A stretch of DNA of 64,000 nt. It comes from Clostridium estertheticum (GTDB lineage: Bacteria; Bacillota; Clostridia; Clostridiales; Clostridiaceae). The stretch is from positions 70,970 to 134,969 of the forward strand of contig NZ_JAAMNH020000002.1 in assembly GCF_011065935.2 (NCBI RefSeq), read 5' to 3'. Positions 38,967-47,574 of the stretch are shown one piece after another. Numbering within the stretch: position 1 is the stretch's first letter; each line of letters opens with the position of its first letter. The position numbers and the translations under genes are program-made. The notes under the pieces were generated by a model. It worked only from the letters and a program-made list of their open reading frames with translations. It was not told the origin of the DNA and did no database searches.

Positions 38967-39155
38967 ATATGATCACCTCTACTATTAGGTTAACCAATAA
39001 TAGTATTTATATGTATATAAATGTTATTAAATGTTCATATATATTATAACTGCTTATACCTCCTTTACAGGTTTACTTTTAAAAGTCAGTTTACAAATAG
39101 ATATTTATATGGGTGCATAAAATTTAGGCATGAATTTTATGCATATAAACTATAA

Positions 39156-39189
39156 AAAAACACCAAGGTTTTAAACTCTTGGTGTTTTT
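39156..39189. terminator. Bidirectional terminator
   Basis: AAAAACACCAAG / CTTGGTGTTTTT, 12-bp perfect stem with a 10-nt loop. It lies between the IS607 element and Tn3 debris. 38967-39373 holds no gene otherwise; an imperfect GCATAAAAT/ATTTTATGC hairpin sits at about 39113-39143. Confidence 0.8.
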
Positions 39190-39373
39190 CATAATGCTAC
39201 ATCAAAGATTTGGACTTAATTCAAACCCAATAATTGTTGAATACCCCAAAGTAATACCCATGACGATTTAGACCACTGAGGTTTAGTTGGTCTAGTTGCA
39301 TCTGCCTTTTTTCTTTCTTAAGAGTGATGATAAACAGGCATTAACATTTTAAATCCATTTTTTTTACATGCTT

Positions 39374-39408
39374 ATTGCCGTTTTTGGTTCCATTACTACC
39401 TGTACCCC
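39374..39408 (-). repeat. Tn3-type terminal inverted repeat (copy C)
   Basis: On the minus strand GGGGTACAGGTAGTAATGG then AACCAAAAACGGCAAT, the same end as copies A and B with one extra A. It abuts a Tn3 transposase remnant but in the orientation of a right end for sequence on its left, so two elements or a rearrangement are involved. Confidence 0.6.
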
Positions 39409-39415
39409 TATAGCA

Positions 39416-39863
39416 AGCTTTCAGAGAACTTGGAAATGTTATAAGAACTATTTATCTATTAGAATTCATATCCATTATTGAATGAAGAGAAAAAATAACT
39501 GAAAGTACTAATAAAACTGAAGCTTATAATGGCTTTTCAAAATGGTTCTTCTTTGGAGGCGAAGGCATTATGTGTGAAAATGATCCTGGAGAACAAAGTA
39601 AGATTGTAAAATATAATGATTTACTGGCCAATGCAGTTATACTTCATAATGTAGTTGATATAAGTAATGCTATTGAAAAAATGAATGAGGAAGGAATAGT
39701 AGTTACAATGGATTATATTAAAGCAATGAGTCCGTATATGACAAGCCATATTAAAAGGTTTGGTGAATATGTTATAGATTTAGATGAGGTTCCTGAGCCT
39801 ATAAATAGATTTGATATTGAAGACATAATAGAACTGGAGACTAAGCAAAATAGTACTGCCTGA
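39416..39863 (+). pseudogene. Tn3-family transposase C-terminal remnant
   Basis: FRELGNVIRTIYLLEFISII, TGA stop, then TNKTEAYNGFSKWFFFGGEG, NDPGEQSKIVKYNDLLANAV and ending PYMTSHIKRFGEYVIDLDEV, FDIEDIIELETKQ. These are the last ~140 residues of a Tn3 transposase, of a different subgroup from the remnants at 8586 and 13120. Only the C-terminus remains and it contains a nonsense codon. Confidence 0.8.
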
Positions 39864-40044
39864 TGATTGTTTTTATACGTTTACATTGCAAAAATATGAT
39901 ATGTAAATTTTTTCATGATATAATTGATTAGATATAATAAGGACAACATTTCTTTGTATTATGATGTAATACAAAGAAATTGATTCAACCAAGGTAATAA
40001 TGAGAATTGAAGGCAAAACATGATGAAATTGAGGAGGTAAGTAT

Positions 40045-40786
40045 ATGGATGTTTCACATATTGTTGAAAGAATTAATGATCTTTTTAATGTAACAAGTAA
40101 GGAAATCTATTATAGTGAATCTGGGATTACATACCATACAGATAAAAAAGTTAAAAAATTAGGGTACTGTGTTAACCTAACGCTTGAAACTATAGAGGAA
40201 GCAAGAATTCATGGAGTTGATATGATGGTAACACACCACGATGCATGGAATGAAATATATGGATTAAAAGAGGCATGCATAGAAAAACTAGCAGAGTATG
40301 GTATAAGTCACTACTATAATCACTTGCCACTTGATGACTGTAACTTTGGAACAAATGATAGTTTATTAAAAAAATTGAATTTAGAAAATGTTAAAAGAAC
40401 CCACGAATGGGAAGGGTTATATTTTGGTAGAATCGCAGAATATGATGAAGAAATTGAATTTAATGAATTAGTAAAAAATATTGAAAATCTACTGAAGAAC
40501 CAGTTAAATTTTGGCGGTTTAATGACAAAAAGGTGAAGCGAGTGGGCTTAGTATGTGGTAATGGAGGGCCAACAACTTGCCTTAAGGAAGCAGTTGAAAA
40601 TAAGTGTGATGTATATTGTATACGATTCAATATGCTAAGTTTAAAGGGATAAATCTTATCATTGGGAGTCATACTTTCACAGAATTCTTTGGAATTCAAA
40701 GTTTAGCATTGAAATTGAATGAGAATAAAAAAGAACTTGAAGTAGTGAGACTTAATGAAGAGCATTATGAAGCGAATATAAAATAA
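40045..40786 (+). pseudogene. Nif3-like dinuclear metal protein, frameshifted
   Basis: Good ribosome site (GAGGAGG) and start, reading through residue ~155 with the Nif3 metal-binding stretch VDMMVTHHDAWNEIYG and YNHLPLDDCNFGTND. At about 40525 the frame shifts: KRVGLVCGNGGPTTCLKEAV continues in another frame, and after a small deletion near 40625 a third frame gives GINLIIGSHTFTEFFGIQSL to TAA 40786. Nif3 proteins are GTP-cyclohydrolase-I-type-2-like enzymes of uncertain role. First gene of the cassette-like series. Confidence 0.75.
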
Positions 40787-40802
40787 GACATAATATTAGA
40801 GA

Positions 40803-40880
40803 AGTCCGTCATAAACAACTGTAATAATTACTAAATAAATCAGATAAACTGGACAGGTTATGTCTATAATCAGAAGTTGA
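40803..40880 (+). repeat. Cassette-type intergenic repeat, copy 1
   Basis: Begins 17 bases after the Nif3 stop. Left arm CCGTCATAAACAACTGT, right arm GGACAGGTTATGTC, then TATAATCAGAAGTTG. CATAA..CTGT pairs with ACAG..TTATG, giving an imperfect palindrome of 57 bp. Homology to copies at 59961 and 60618 goes on for about 130 bp further, including the palindrome CAGATATATCTG. Confidence 0.7.
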
Positions 40881-41060
40881 AAAAAAATAATAATTAATGG
40901 ATGTGTGTTGGGAATACCAGATATATCTGAAAGTTCATGGTTAACAAACATTTATCTCTGTTAAAAAATAACGGGGATACGTCAAACTTGTAATCTATTG
41001 TAAAGTAAAAACTATTTGTATAGCATACAGATAAATAGTAATTTAATGGAGGGATTTTAT

Positions 41061-41246
41061 ATGTTTGGGAAAGAAAAAAAAGAAAAGAGATTTGTTATAA
41101 AAGAAGAACAGTCATTAGGATTTGGTGCAGTATATATTGTTGTTGATACTCAGACAGGAGTTAATTACTTAACAACTGTTGGAACTGGTCTGAATGGAAT
41201 GACGCCATTATTAGATTCAGATGGTAAGGTACTAGTTGATAGATAA
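41061..41246 (+). CDS. DUF6440 small protein
   Basis: 61 residues: KRFVIKEEQSLGFGAVYIVV, DTQTGVNYL, MTPLLDSDGKVLV, the pattern of DUF6440 beta-rich proteins of Firmicutes. Start at 41061 chosen because GGAGGG stands 7 bases before it; an earlier in-frame ATG has no site. Cytosolic; function unknown. One gene of the cassette-like array. Confidence 0.75.
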   Translation: MFGKEKKEKRFVIKEEQSLGFGAVYIVVDTQTGVNYLTTVGTGLNGMTPLLDSDGKVLVDR

Positions 41247-41396
41247 ATTCCAATTTATAAGATTGAATTAACATAGTTTTAGACTCAGTTATTTCGCATC
41301 TTTCTTATATGTTGTAGCAACGGTATTATAATTTGTAATTGAGGCTATATCAGTTTATATAGCAAAGATGATGTTTAGGATGTAGGAGTGGATGGT

Positions 41397-41963
41397 ATGG
41401 GCGAAAAATGGATTGCAGTGGTTGGTAGTCCTCGAAGGGGAAAGAATACAGATTTGATGGTAGACTATGTAATTGAAGGTTTAAATGAGAAAAGTATAAG
41501 AGTAGATAAATTTTTTCTAAGCAGTAGCAATATTTCAACTTGTACTGGCTGTGAACAGTGTATAAAGACAGGAACTTGCATTATTCAAGATGATGTAACT
41601 AAAATTATAGATAATATGAAAAATGCAGACGGATATATATTCGCTTCTCCATCATACAATTACAATATGACTGCACAGATGAAATCCTTATTAAATAGGA
41701 CATTCTGTTTAAATGATTATAGTAACGGATGGGAAAGTCGCCTCTCACCAGAGAAAAAAGCAATCATTGTAGGTGTTTGTGCAGGTAAAACTAAAGAATA
41801 TATGGGATATACAGTGGAAGGTATAAGTAAGCCTCTTTCTGAATTAGGCGTGAAAATCATTGATATAATTGAGTATTATAATACAAAGTATATATCCGTT
41901 ATTAATAATGATAATATTAGAGGAAAAACAATTGAAAGAATAAGAAATCTTACAGAATTTTGA
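41397..41963 (+). CDS. Flavodoxin-family/NADPH-dependent FMN reductase
   Basis: 188 residues. Front motif VVGSPRRGKNTDLMVDYVI binds the FMN phosphate; CTGCEQCIKTGTCIIQDDV is the cysteine motif of iron-sulfur-flavoprotein-like WrbA relatives; FASPSYNYNMTAQMKSLLNR is the FMN-contact loop. AGGAG lies 8 bases before ATG 41397 (GTG 41388 possible). Likely a cytosolic electron-transfer or quinone/nitro reductase; partner unknown. Confidence 0.85.
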   Translation: MGEKWIAVVGSPRRGKNTDLMVDYVIEGLNEKSIRVDKFFLSSSNISTCTGCEQCIKTGTCIIQDDVTKIIDNMKNADGYIFASPSYNYNMTAQMKSLLNRTFCLNDYSNGWESRLSPEKKAIIVGVCAGKTKEYMGYTVEGISKPLSELGVKIIDIIEYYNTKYISVINNDNIRGKTIERIRNLTEF

Positions 41964-42034
41964 GGGGATTTATAGTAAGAACTTATATGACGATAGTAAA
42001 AAGTAAAATATTATGAAAGTTAAGGTGGAAATAT

Positions 42035-42301
42035 ATGGAGATTGAGATTATAAGACAAAGTGTAAGTAAAAATATAAATGAAAATGATTGTATTCTTAGG
42101 GAAGATATACAAAACCTGATTAAGGATTATAAAATTGAACTGAAATCTTTGAGTAAAATAGCTGGAATAGATTATGGATGGTTAAAAGATTTTATGGATG
42201 GAAAAGATATTTTCCTTGATTATTTTAATAACTTAAAAAATTTTACTGAGAATAATATAGAGAACATAAACAATTCAAATATTCCCAACCCTATATCTTA
42301 A
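42035..42301 (+). CDS. Small helix-turn-helix protein
   Basis: 88 residues; the middle (LIKDYKIELKSLSKIAGIDY, GWLKDFMDGKD) has the spacing of a phage-repressor-type helix-turn-helix. AAGGTGG precedes ATG. No other domain. Its neighbour at 42313 looks like a paralogue, 12 bases after the stop, so they are probably cotranscribed. Confidence 0.6.
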   Translation: MEIEIIRQSVSKNINENDCILREDIQNLIKDYKIELKSLSKIAGIDYGWLKDFMDGKDIFLDYFNNLKNFTENNIENINNSNIPNPIS

Positions 42302-42312
42302 GTATAGTTTCT

Positions 42313-42543
42313 ATGCTATCTTATGAGAGAATAAATGAAGATGAACGAGTTAAGGCAGTAATAGATGTATTAATTGCTGAGTTTGAAATTAACTATGAAA
42401 CTTTAGCCATATATGTAGGACTTATGGTAGAAGAGGTGCAGAGTTTTATGAATGATACGAATTCCATTTCCATTGAGAAAAAATATAAGTTAGCAGTAGC
42501 AAGTCTATCTTTGCATTATTTATTTAAAAGATTACCTAATTAA
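42313..42543 (+). CDS. Small helix-turn-helix protein
   Basis: 76 residues; VLIAEFEINYETLAIYVGLM and VEEVQSFMNDTNSI repeat the helix-turn-helix spacing of the preceding protein. No clear ribosome site; translation may be coupled to the gene upstream. The stop codon is immediately followed by TTCGCAACTTTCTTAAAG, which matches the left end of the cassette-type repeat. Confidence 0.55.
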   Translation: MLSYERINEDERVKAVIDVLIAEFEINYETLAIYVGLMVEEVQSFMNDTNSISIEKKYKLAVASLSLHYLFKRLPN

Positions 42544-42585
42544 TTCGCAACTTTCTTAAAGATTGAAGGTACAGGAGGAAAAATT

Positions 42586-42677
42586 ATGTTTATTGAGACT
42601 AACCCTAAAGATAAATTTATATAGATTTAATAGATTTGGCATTTGAAATTTGTGATGAATTTGTACTTTCACGATAG
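42586..42677 (+). pseudogene. Short gene remnant
   Basis: AGGAGG and ATG open MFIETNPKDKF, then a frame change gives YIDLIDLAFEICDEFVLSR and TAG. A degraded small gene of unknown family. 42678-42791 holds nothing else but the ribosome site of the next gene. Confidence 0.35.
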
Positions 42678-42791
42678 TTTAGTTCCGTTATTAAAAGAGT
42701 GATAGTTCACATTTGTAAAAAAATAAAAAAATGCGTCACAGTTGATTTAATAATAAGAAATGTAGTTTCATTTTTAATGGAGGTTATTACT

Positions 42792-43582
42792 ATGGATAAG
42801 GGTATTTTAACAGAAGAAAAGGAAACTTTACTTATTACACTATGGTAAAGCAAAAGAAAATGAAGCACCTATTATTATAGACAAAAAGGCAGTTGAGATT
42901 GTAAATCAAATTGAATATATTTTCGAATCATTGAAAATCCCTAAAAAGACAAATATAATGATGTGTATAAGGGCAAAATTAATTGATAACTTCATTAAAG
43001 ATTTCCTTGCAAAAACTAATAAAAGTATAGTTTTGCATTTAGGGTGTGGCCTTGATAGCAGATGTAACAGAATTGAAAATAGCAATACTGACACGTATGA
43101 CGTAGATTTTAAAGAAGTTATTGATATTCGCAGATATTTTTACGAAGAAACAGATAATTACCATTTGATTGCATCTTCTGTTATAGAACCCGAATGGATA
43201 GAAAAAATACCTAAGGATGAAAAACACAGTACATCAATTATGGTCGCAGGGCTGTTTATGTACTTAAAAGAAGATGAAATTAAAACATTGATAAGGCGTC
43301 TTAAAGAGAGGATTGGTAGTTATACCTTAATTTTTGATGCTTTTAGTGTTCTTACAGCAAAGAAAACAAAAAAATCATCCATCACTAAAGAAAACTGGTG
43401 CAAAAATTCATTGGGGTATTGATAATCCTGTAGAACTTACAAAATGGGGATTAAAAGCACAGTTCATTGAAGAGCAATATTTCACGTCAAATGAAGAAAT
43501 AAAAAATTTGGACACCAGTACAAGAATTATATTTAAAATAGCAAATCTATTCCCATTTCTAAAAAAGCCCATAGATTATTGA
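42792..43582 (+). pseudogene. SAM-dependent methyltransferase (LCMT-like), two frameshifts
   Basis: ATG 42792 (AATGGAGG upstream) opens MDKGILTEEKETLLITL; a ~2-base deletion near 42842 shifts frame, after which IPKKTNIMMCIRAKLIDNFI and VLHLGCGLDSRCNRI, the leucine-carboxyl-methyltransferase/Ppm1-type SAM motif, are read. A second shift at about 43385 is needed to reach KKTGAKIHWGIDNPVELTKW and the true end IANLFPFLKKPIDY. Inactive as read. Confidence 0.75.
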
Positions 43583-43698
43583 TTTATAAAATTGGTTAAA
43601 ATTAACTAATATAATTAAAATACTTCGAAACTCTATTAGAATGATATTATATTTCTAAACAATAAAATTTAATTGTTAACCAGATCAGGGGGAGCATT

Positions 43699-44661
43699 AT
43701 GCCAAAAAATGATAATATGCTAGCAATTTTATGGATGCTGAATTCAGGTACAAAAATAACTGCAAAGCAAATATCCGAAAGGTTAGAAATAAACATACGA
43801 TCAGTTTATCGTTATATGGATGCACTGTGTGTTAGTGGAGTGCCAATAATATCGGAGCCTGGTCATAACGGTGGATATAGTTTGCTTAACAATTTTATCC
43901 GAGCACCCCTGTTTTTTAATCTTGAAGAGAAGAAATCACTTTTGCATGCTGCTGTTTTTGCAATGGAATCAGGATATCCTTTTATGGAATCACTAAATAG
44001 TGCAACATCAAAGTTAAAGATGTTTTCGAATCAAGAACAAGAAAAAGTTCTCAATCGTCATTTAGTTGGATTTGAAGTAGTGAGCCGTATTTGCGATCCA
44101 GCTGTCAAACCTATATTAATGGAACTCGAGCAAGCTGTTGCAAATGAATGCTCTATGGAAATTGAATACTGTACAGGTTATGAAGGTCATCCCAAGCATA
44201 GGGTTGTTGACCCCTATGGGATGCTTTACTGGAACAATAAATGGTACGCTATTGCATTTTGCCATCTTAGAAATGAAATTCGTAACTTTAGGGTAGATAG
44301 AATAATAAATATTATAAGCACTAAAAATACGTTTAAGCGTCCTGAAGCTTTTTCGGCACGTGAGTTTTTTACAGAAAACTTATTATCAAATATAGAAAGT
44401 AAAGTAGGACTTTGCACTTTAGTAATTGAGGGCAAGTCAGAAGCATTGAATGACCTAAGTGCACATTGGTTTTTAGGATATCATCTGATAAAACGAACTG
44501 AATGCAGAACGATTTTTTTAATGGATGAATACTCAATCCATACCTATGTTCCTCATATTCTACTTCCATATGGTAGAGCAATAAAGGTGCTTGAACCAAA
44601 TAGTTTTAAAGCTGCTATGGCATCAATTCTTAAAGATTTGCTGGACTATTATCTCCACTGA
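43699..44661 (+). CDS. HTH-WYL-domain transcriptional regulator
   Basis: 320 residues: an N-terminal DeoR-type winged helix (ITAKQISERLEINIRSVYRY, GHNGGYSLL wing) and a WYL ligand-binding domain (VVDPYGMLYWNNKWYAIAFC, RNFRVDRI), ending in a C-terminal extension (WCX). AGGGGG precedes ATG. 100 bases ahead of a DJ-1/PfpI gene on the same strand that it may control. WYL domains sense nucleic acids or small ligands; nothing here fixes the ligand. Confidence 0.88.
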   Translation: MPKNDNMLAILWMLNSGTKITAKQISERLEINIRSVYRYMDALCVSGVPIISEPGHNGGYSLLNNFIRAPLFFNLEEKKSLLHAAVFAMESGYPFMESLNSATSKLKMFSNQEQEKVLNRHLVGFEVVSRICDPAVKPILMELEQAVANECSMEIEYCTGYEGHPKHRVVDPYGMLYWNNKWYAIAFCHLRNEIRNFRVDRIINIISTKNTFKRPEAFSAREFFTENLLSNIESKVGLCTLVIEGKSEALNDLSAHWFLGYHLIKRTECRTIFLMDEYSIHTYVPHILLPYGRAIKVLEPNSFKAAMASILKDLLDYYLH

Positions 44662-44760
44662 CTGAATTTGTCAGTAAAGATAATATATAATTGATTAAGA
44701 TGGACTTGAAACTATCCTGTGATAAATAGTACTAATAAAATGAAAGTGGAGGAATAGAAA

Positions 44761-45387
44761 ATGAAAAACAAAGTATATCTTTATGTATTTGATACAATGG
44801 CAGACTGGGAAATAGGTTATTTAAGTACTGAAATCAATTCGGGAAGGTACTACAAAAAGGGATTAATGCCTCTAAAAATAGTAACTGTAGGAATTAACAA
44901 GAACCCTATTACTACAATGGGAGGTCTGGAAATATTGCCAGAAATTGAACTTAAGGAGTGTAGTATTGAAGAGACAGTTGCTTTGATTCTACCTGGTGGG
45001 AATACATGGACAGAAGCAATTCATGCTCCCATTATAAGAATGGCTGAAGAATGTTTAAAGAAAGGTATTGTTGTAGGGGCAATTTGTGGTGCTACAATAG
45101 GACTTGCTTTGGAAGGAGTATTGAATAAGCGAGCTCATACAAGCAATGACCTGGGATATCTAAAAATGGTCTGTCCAAGCTATGCAGGAGAAAAATATTA
45201 TAAGCAAGAATACGCAGTAACTGATAGAAGTTTGATTACTGCCTCTGGAATAGCTCCTCTTGAATTTACTTTGCACATATTGAAAATTCTAGAGGTGTTT
45301 TCACCACAAACCTTAGATTCTTGGTACAATCTTTATAAAACTCAAGATGCAAAATATTTCTTTGAGTTGATGAGCTCGATTCAATAG
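44761..45387 (+). CDS. DJ-1/PfpI family protein
   Basis: 208 residues. The nucleophile-elbow cysteine is in VGAICGATIGLALEGVL and the preceding strand reads ETVALILPGGNTW with the family Glu region near FDTMADWEIGY. GTGGAGG precedes ATG. Members are glutamine-amidotransferase-like hydrolases, deglycases or chaperones; the exact activity cannot be decided. A terminator follows at 45499. Confidence 0.87.
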   Translation: MKNKVYLYVFDTMADWEIGYLSTEINSGRYYKKGLMPLKIVTVGINKNPITTMGGLEILPEIELKECSIEETVALILPGGNTWTEAIHAPIIRMAEECLKKGIVVGAICGATIGLALEGVLNKRAHTSNDLGYLKMVCPSYAGEKYYKQEYAVTDRSLITASGIAPLEFTLHILKILEVFSPQTLDSWYNLYKTQDAKYFFELMSSIQ

Positions 45388-45498
45388 TAGAAAATTGAGT
45401 GTATCAAAGTTATTTATATAAATATAAAAGTATAAATCCAAATGCGGAGTTGGAGATTATTATAGACTTTCAAGTTAGTCTGTTTCAAAGTTTGTGTA

Positions 45499-45546
45499 AA
45501 CTTCCATGATTGATATAGAATAAATATAAGTCATGGAGTTTTTTTA
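45499..45546 (+). terminator. Rho-independent terminator
   Basis: AACTTCCATGA / TCATGG-AGTT stem with one bulge, ~20-nt loop, TTTTTTT tail. Ends the DJ-1 transcript. Confidence 0.55.
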
Positions 45547-45552
45547 TGGGAA

Positions 45553-45638
45553 GAAGTTAATACTACTCTGAAAGCATATGAACCAAATATATCTATGCTT
45601 CTTCAAAGGCTAAAAGAACGCTATAAGGGGTATAGCCA
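45553..45638 (+). pseudogene. Reading frame interrupted by the composite transposon (left part)
   Basis: Open frame EEVNTTLKAYEPNISMLLQR LKERYKGYS reaches the transposon edge. Joined to the sequence after 53212 it continues in phase as QHFSYSHQQEQKTTINQVIS, RKILLYY, TAG. Family not recognised; probably already a transposase fragment before interruption. Confidence 0.4.
45628..45638 (+). repeat. Target-site duplication, left copy
   Basis: GGGTATAGCCA, identical to 53202-53212. The two lie directly outside the outer inverted-repeat ends of the two IS4-type copies; 10-13-bp duplications are usual for IS4 elements. Confidence 0.75.
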
Positions 45639-47378
45639 CATAGCCATCAAGCTAAGTCATAGTGAATAATAGTTAGCTCTTCTTGAATTCTACATTTTAC
45701 CAATTACCTCTTCTTTTCAAAATGTTCAATGGTGAATTGTAAGTGTCCATTAGTACTTGAATAATTTTATGGCACAACAAAAAAACCACGTATACAGTGG
45801 AAAAAATTATGATTTATATGAAGTTTTTTTATGCTGCAATTTTAGCCCTCATCGATGATCGCTTATAACGAACTCCAAGTATATCAAAAACAGTTTTCTT
45901 ATCCTTTCTATGAGATTTAAGACCATTCTTAACTACATTCTCAAATACTAGCTTTAAGGTATTGAAAGTTCTACTTGGAAATTTCACAAGTTCAAAGTAC
46001 AGTCTATCAATGTATTCATGCACTATCTCAGAAGCTTTAATTTCACTAGCTTCAAGCTCTTTATTCTCTAAAACTAAAGTCCTCATTTTAAACATTACAG
46101 CAGAGCTGAGGAATAGCAAAATAAGTTTTCCATAAAGCTGACATTGAAACCGTTCTATTTTAACTGGCTTTACGCCATGTATATGAAATATGGACTTCCA
46201 CGTTTTAAAAACGATTTCGATTTGCCATCTCAAGGAATAAAACTCATGGACCTGCTCTGCACTTAAAACTGCTTCCTCAATATTGGTTATATAAATAGAT
46301 ATCCCTAATAATTCAATTGTATTATCACTTTTTTCTATACCTTTCTTTTTAGCATTCTTCGCGCATTTTTCCGATCTTTTTTCCAATTGTTCTTTTGTTA
46401 GTTTATATAAGATAATCCTAGTTTTTAGCGTCTTTTCTTTGCCGACATAGGCATCCTTAATTTCATAACGTTCTCCATCTTTCATCTGTTTCATGATGTC
46501 AGAAATATATATTCTTTTAAATAGACTTGATTTTCTCGGAGCACCGTTCTTATAATACTCTATATTATCATTTTCTATATACACTGCTATATTAGGTTTT
46601 AATCTTGATATATAAAAGGCTTCTCTTTTTTCTACGTCTAAAAAATCTTCAAAGCTGAAATATCCAAGGTCTCTTAAAATAAGGTCTCCAGCTTTGACGG
46701 TATCTCTTATCTTACTCCCAAAAGTGTTGTCACTTCCTGATCCAGCACCTACTTCTACATTAACAAGATTGCCTGATTTCAATTCATATTCTAGTTGTAT
46801 TTTTACCCCTGAAGGCTGAGAACATCCACCGGATCCAGGATAGATATCTTTATAGCTTTCTGGGACTTGAAAAGCAGTGGAATCAAGTATTCTTATTCGT
46901 TTGAAATATTCATCCCATATACTTGCTATACAAGTATTATTTGTTATTGTTTGGTGTAATAGTTTCTCAAAAATCTTCTTTAAAAACTCCACACATCTTT
47001 CATTTAAGCGTTGATCTAATGCCTGATTTGAGATAACTATACCTATTTTAGCACTAAGTTTTGTACATAAGGTAACCAGTGTATTATTAGCAACCTCTAC
47101 ATCCATAAAACAGCATAAGCAAACAAATTCACGTGCTTTAATTTTACCACTTCTTTTTACAAAACCTGTTTTTCTAGCTATTTCTTCAATCTCTTCTTCT
47201 GAAAAACATATTTTAAGTTCATTAGCGAAAAGTTGTATATCCTCATCCAATTTTGATTTTTCTTCTGCTATCATTTTTAAGTCCCCCAATGATGTATTTT
47301 TTTATTGTCTTTCAAATGATAACATTTTTACAGATGGAGGCTTTATTTTTATAAAACCTTCTTAACTTGATGGCTATG
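45639..47378 (-). mobile_element. IS4-family insertion sequence, left copy
   Basis: Terminal inverted repeats of 18 bp, CATAGCCATCAAGCTAAG at the left and its complement with one mismatch at 47361-47378. It carries one intact transposase gene on the minus strand. Left-end non-coding stretch 45657-45828 holds no gene. Confidence 0.88.
45829..47274 (-). CDS. IS4-family DDE transposase
   Basis: 481 residues. RNase H-fold catalytic core with first Asp in RILDSTAFQVP, second Asp in LILRDLGYFSFEDF, and the Glu in the YREK signature: Y..R...E......K within EFYSLRWQIEIVFKTWKS. ATG 47274 chosen because GGGGGA stands 8 bases upstream (TTG 47289 also open). No frameshift, so this copy is probably functional and could mobilise both copies. 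Confidence 0.93.
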   Translation of the reverse strand: MIAEEKSKLDEDIQLFANELKICFSEEEIEEIARKTGFVKRSGKIKAREFVCLCCFMDVEVANNTLVTLCTKLSAKIGIVISNQALDQRLNERCVEFLKKIFEKLLHQTITNNTCIASIWDEYFKRIRILDSTAFQVPESYKDIYPGSGGCSQPSGVKIQLEYELKSGNLVNVEVGAGSGSDNTFGSKIRDTVKAGDLILRDLGYFSFEDFLDVEKREAFYISRLKPNIAVYIENDNIEYYKNGAPRKSSLFKRIYISDIMKQMKDGERYEIKDAYVGKEKTLKTRIILYKLTKEQLEKRSEKCAKNAKKKGIEKSDNTIELLGISIYITNIEEAVLSAEQVHEFYSLRWQIEIVFKTWKSIFHIHGVKPVKIERFQCQLYGKLILLFLSSAVMFKMRTLVLENKELEASEIKASEIVHEYIDRLYFELVKFPSRTFNTLKLVFENVVKNGLKSHRKDKKTVFDILGVRYKRSSMRAKIAA

Positions 47379-47536
47379 GGGCGGTACTCCAATTACGTTT
47401 ATTCTTCTGAGAGTACTTAAATACATATAAAGCCTCCTCATGTTACTTTTAAATTTTCTATTTAAAGGATAACATACAAACCTTAAGAAGCTCCTGGTAA
47501 AAATCTTAAGATTTCTTAAGGTTTTTGAGAAATAGT

Positions 47537-47574
47537 CTAAAAAAGACATATTGGAGTTCTCTCAAATGTCTTTT
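47537..47574 (-). terminator. Terminator of the two-component operon
   Basis: On the minus strand AAAAGACAT / ATGTCTTTT with TTTAG tail, overlapping the last codons of the kinase gene. 47379-47536 also contains CTTAA-rich repeats (ATCTTAAGATTTCTTAAGG) that resemble those upstream of the hydrolase gene. Confidence 0.65.

Larger units (their letters stand above)
36550..38990 (-). mobile_element. IS607-type insertion sequence
   Basis: Two genes on the minus strand, a MerR-headed serine recombinase followed 20 bases later by a TnpB, with a structured non-coding tail. IS607 elements lack terminal inverted repeats, so both ends are approximate. It separates the sigma-54 activator from the Tn3 remnant at 39416. 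Confidence 0.8.

Noticed and set aside
47379..47536. CTTAA-rich repeats as a second operator
   Set aside because: They lie at the 3' end of the kinase operon with no promoter or gene start beside them; noted only in the terminator entry.
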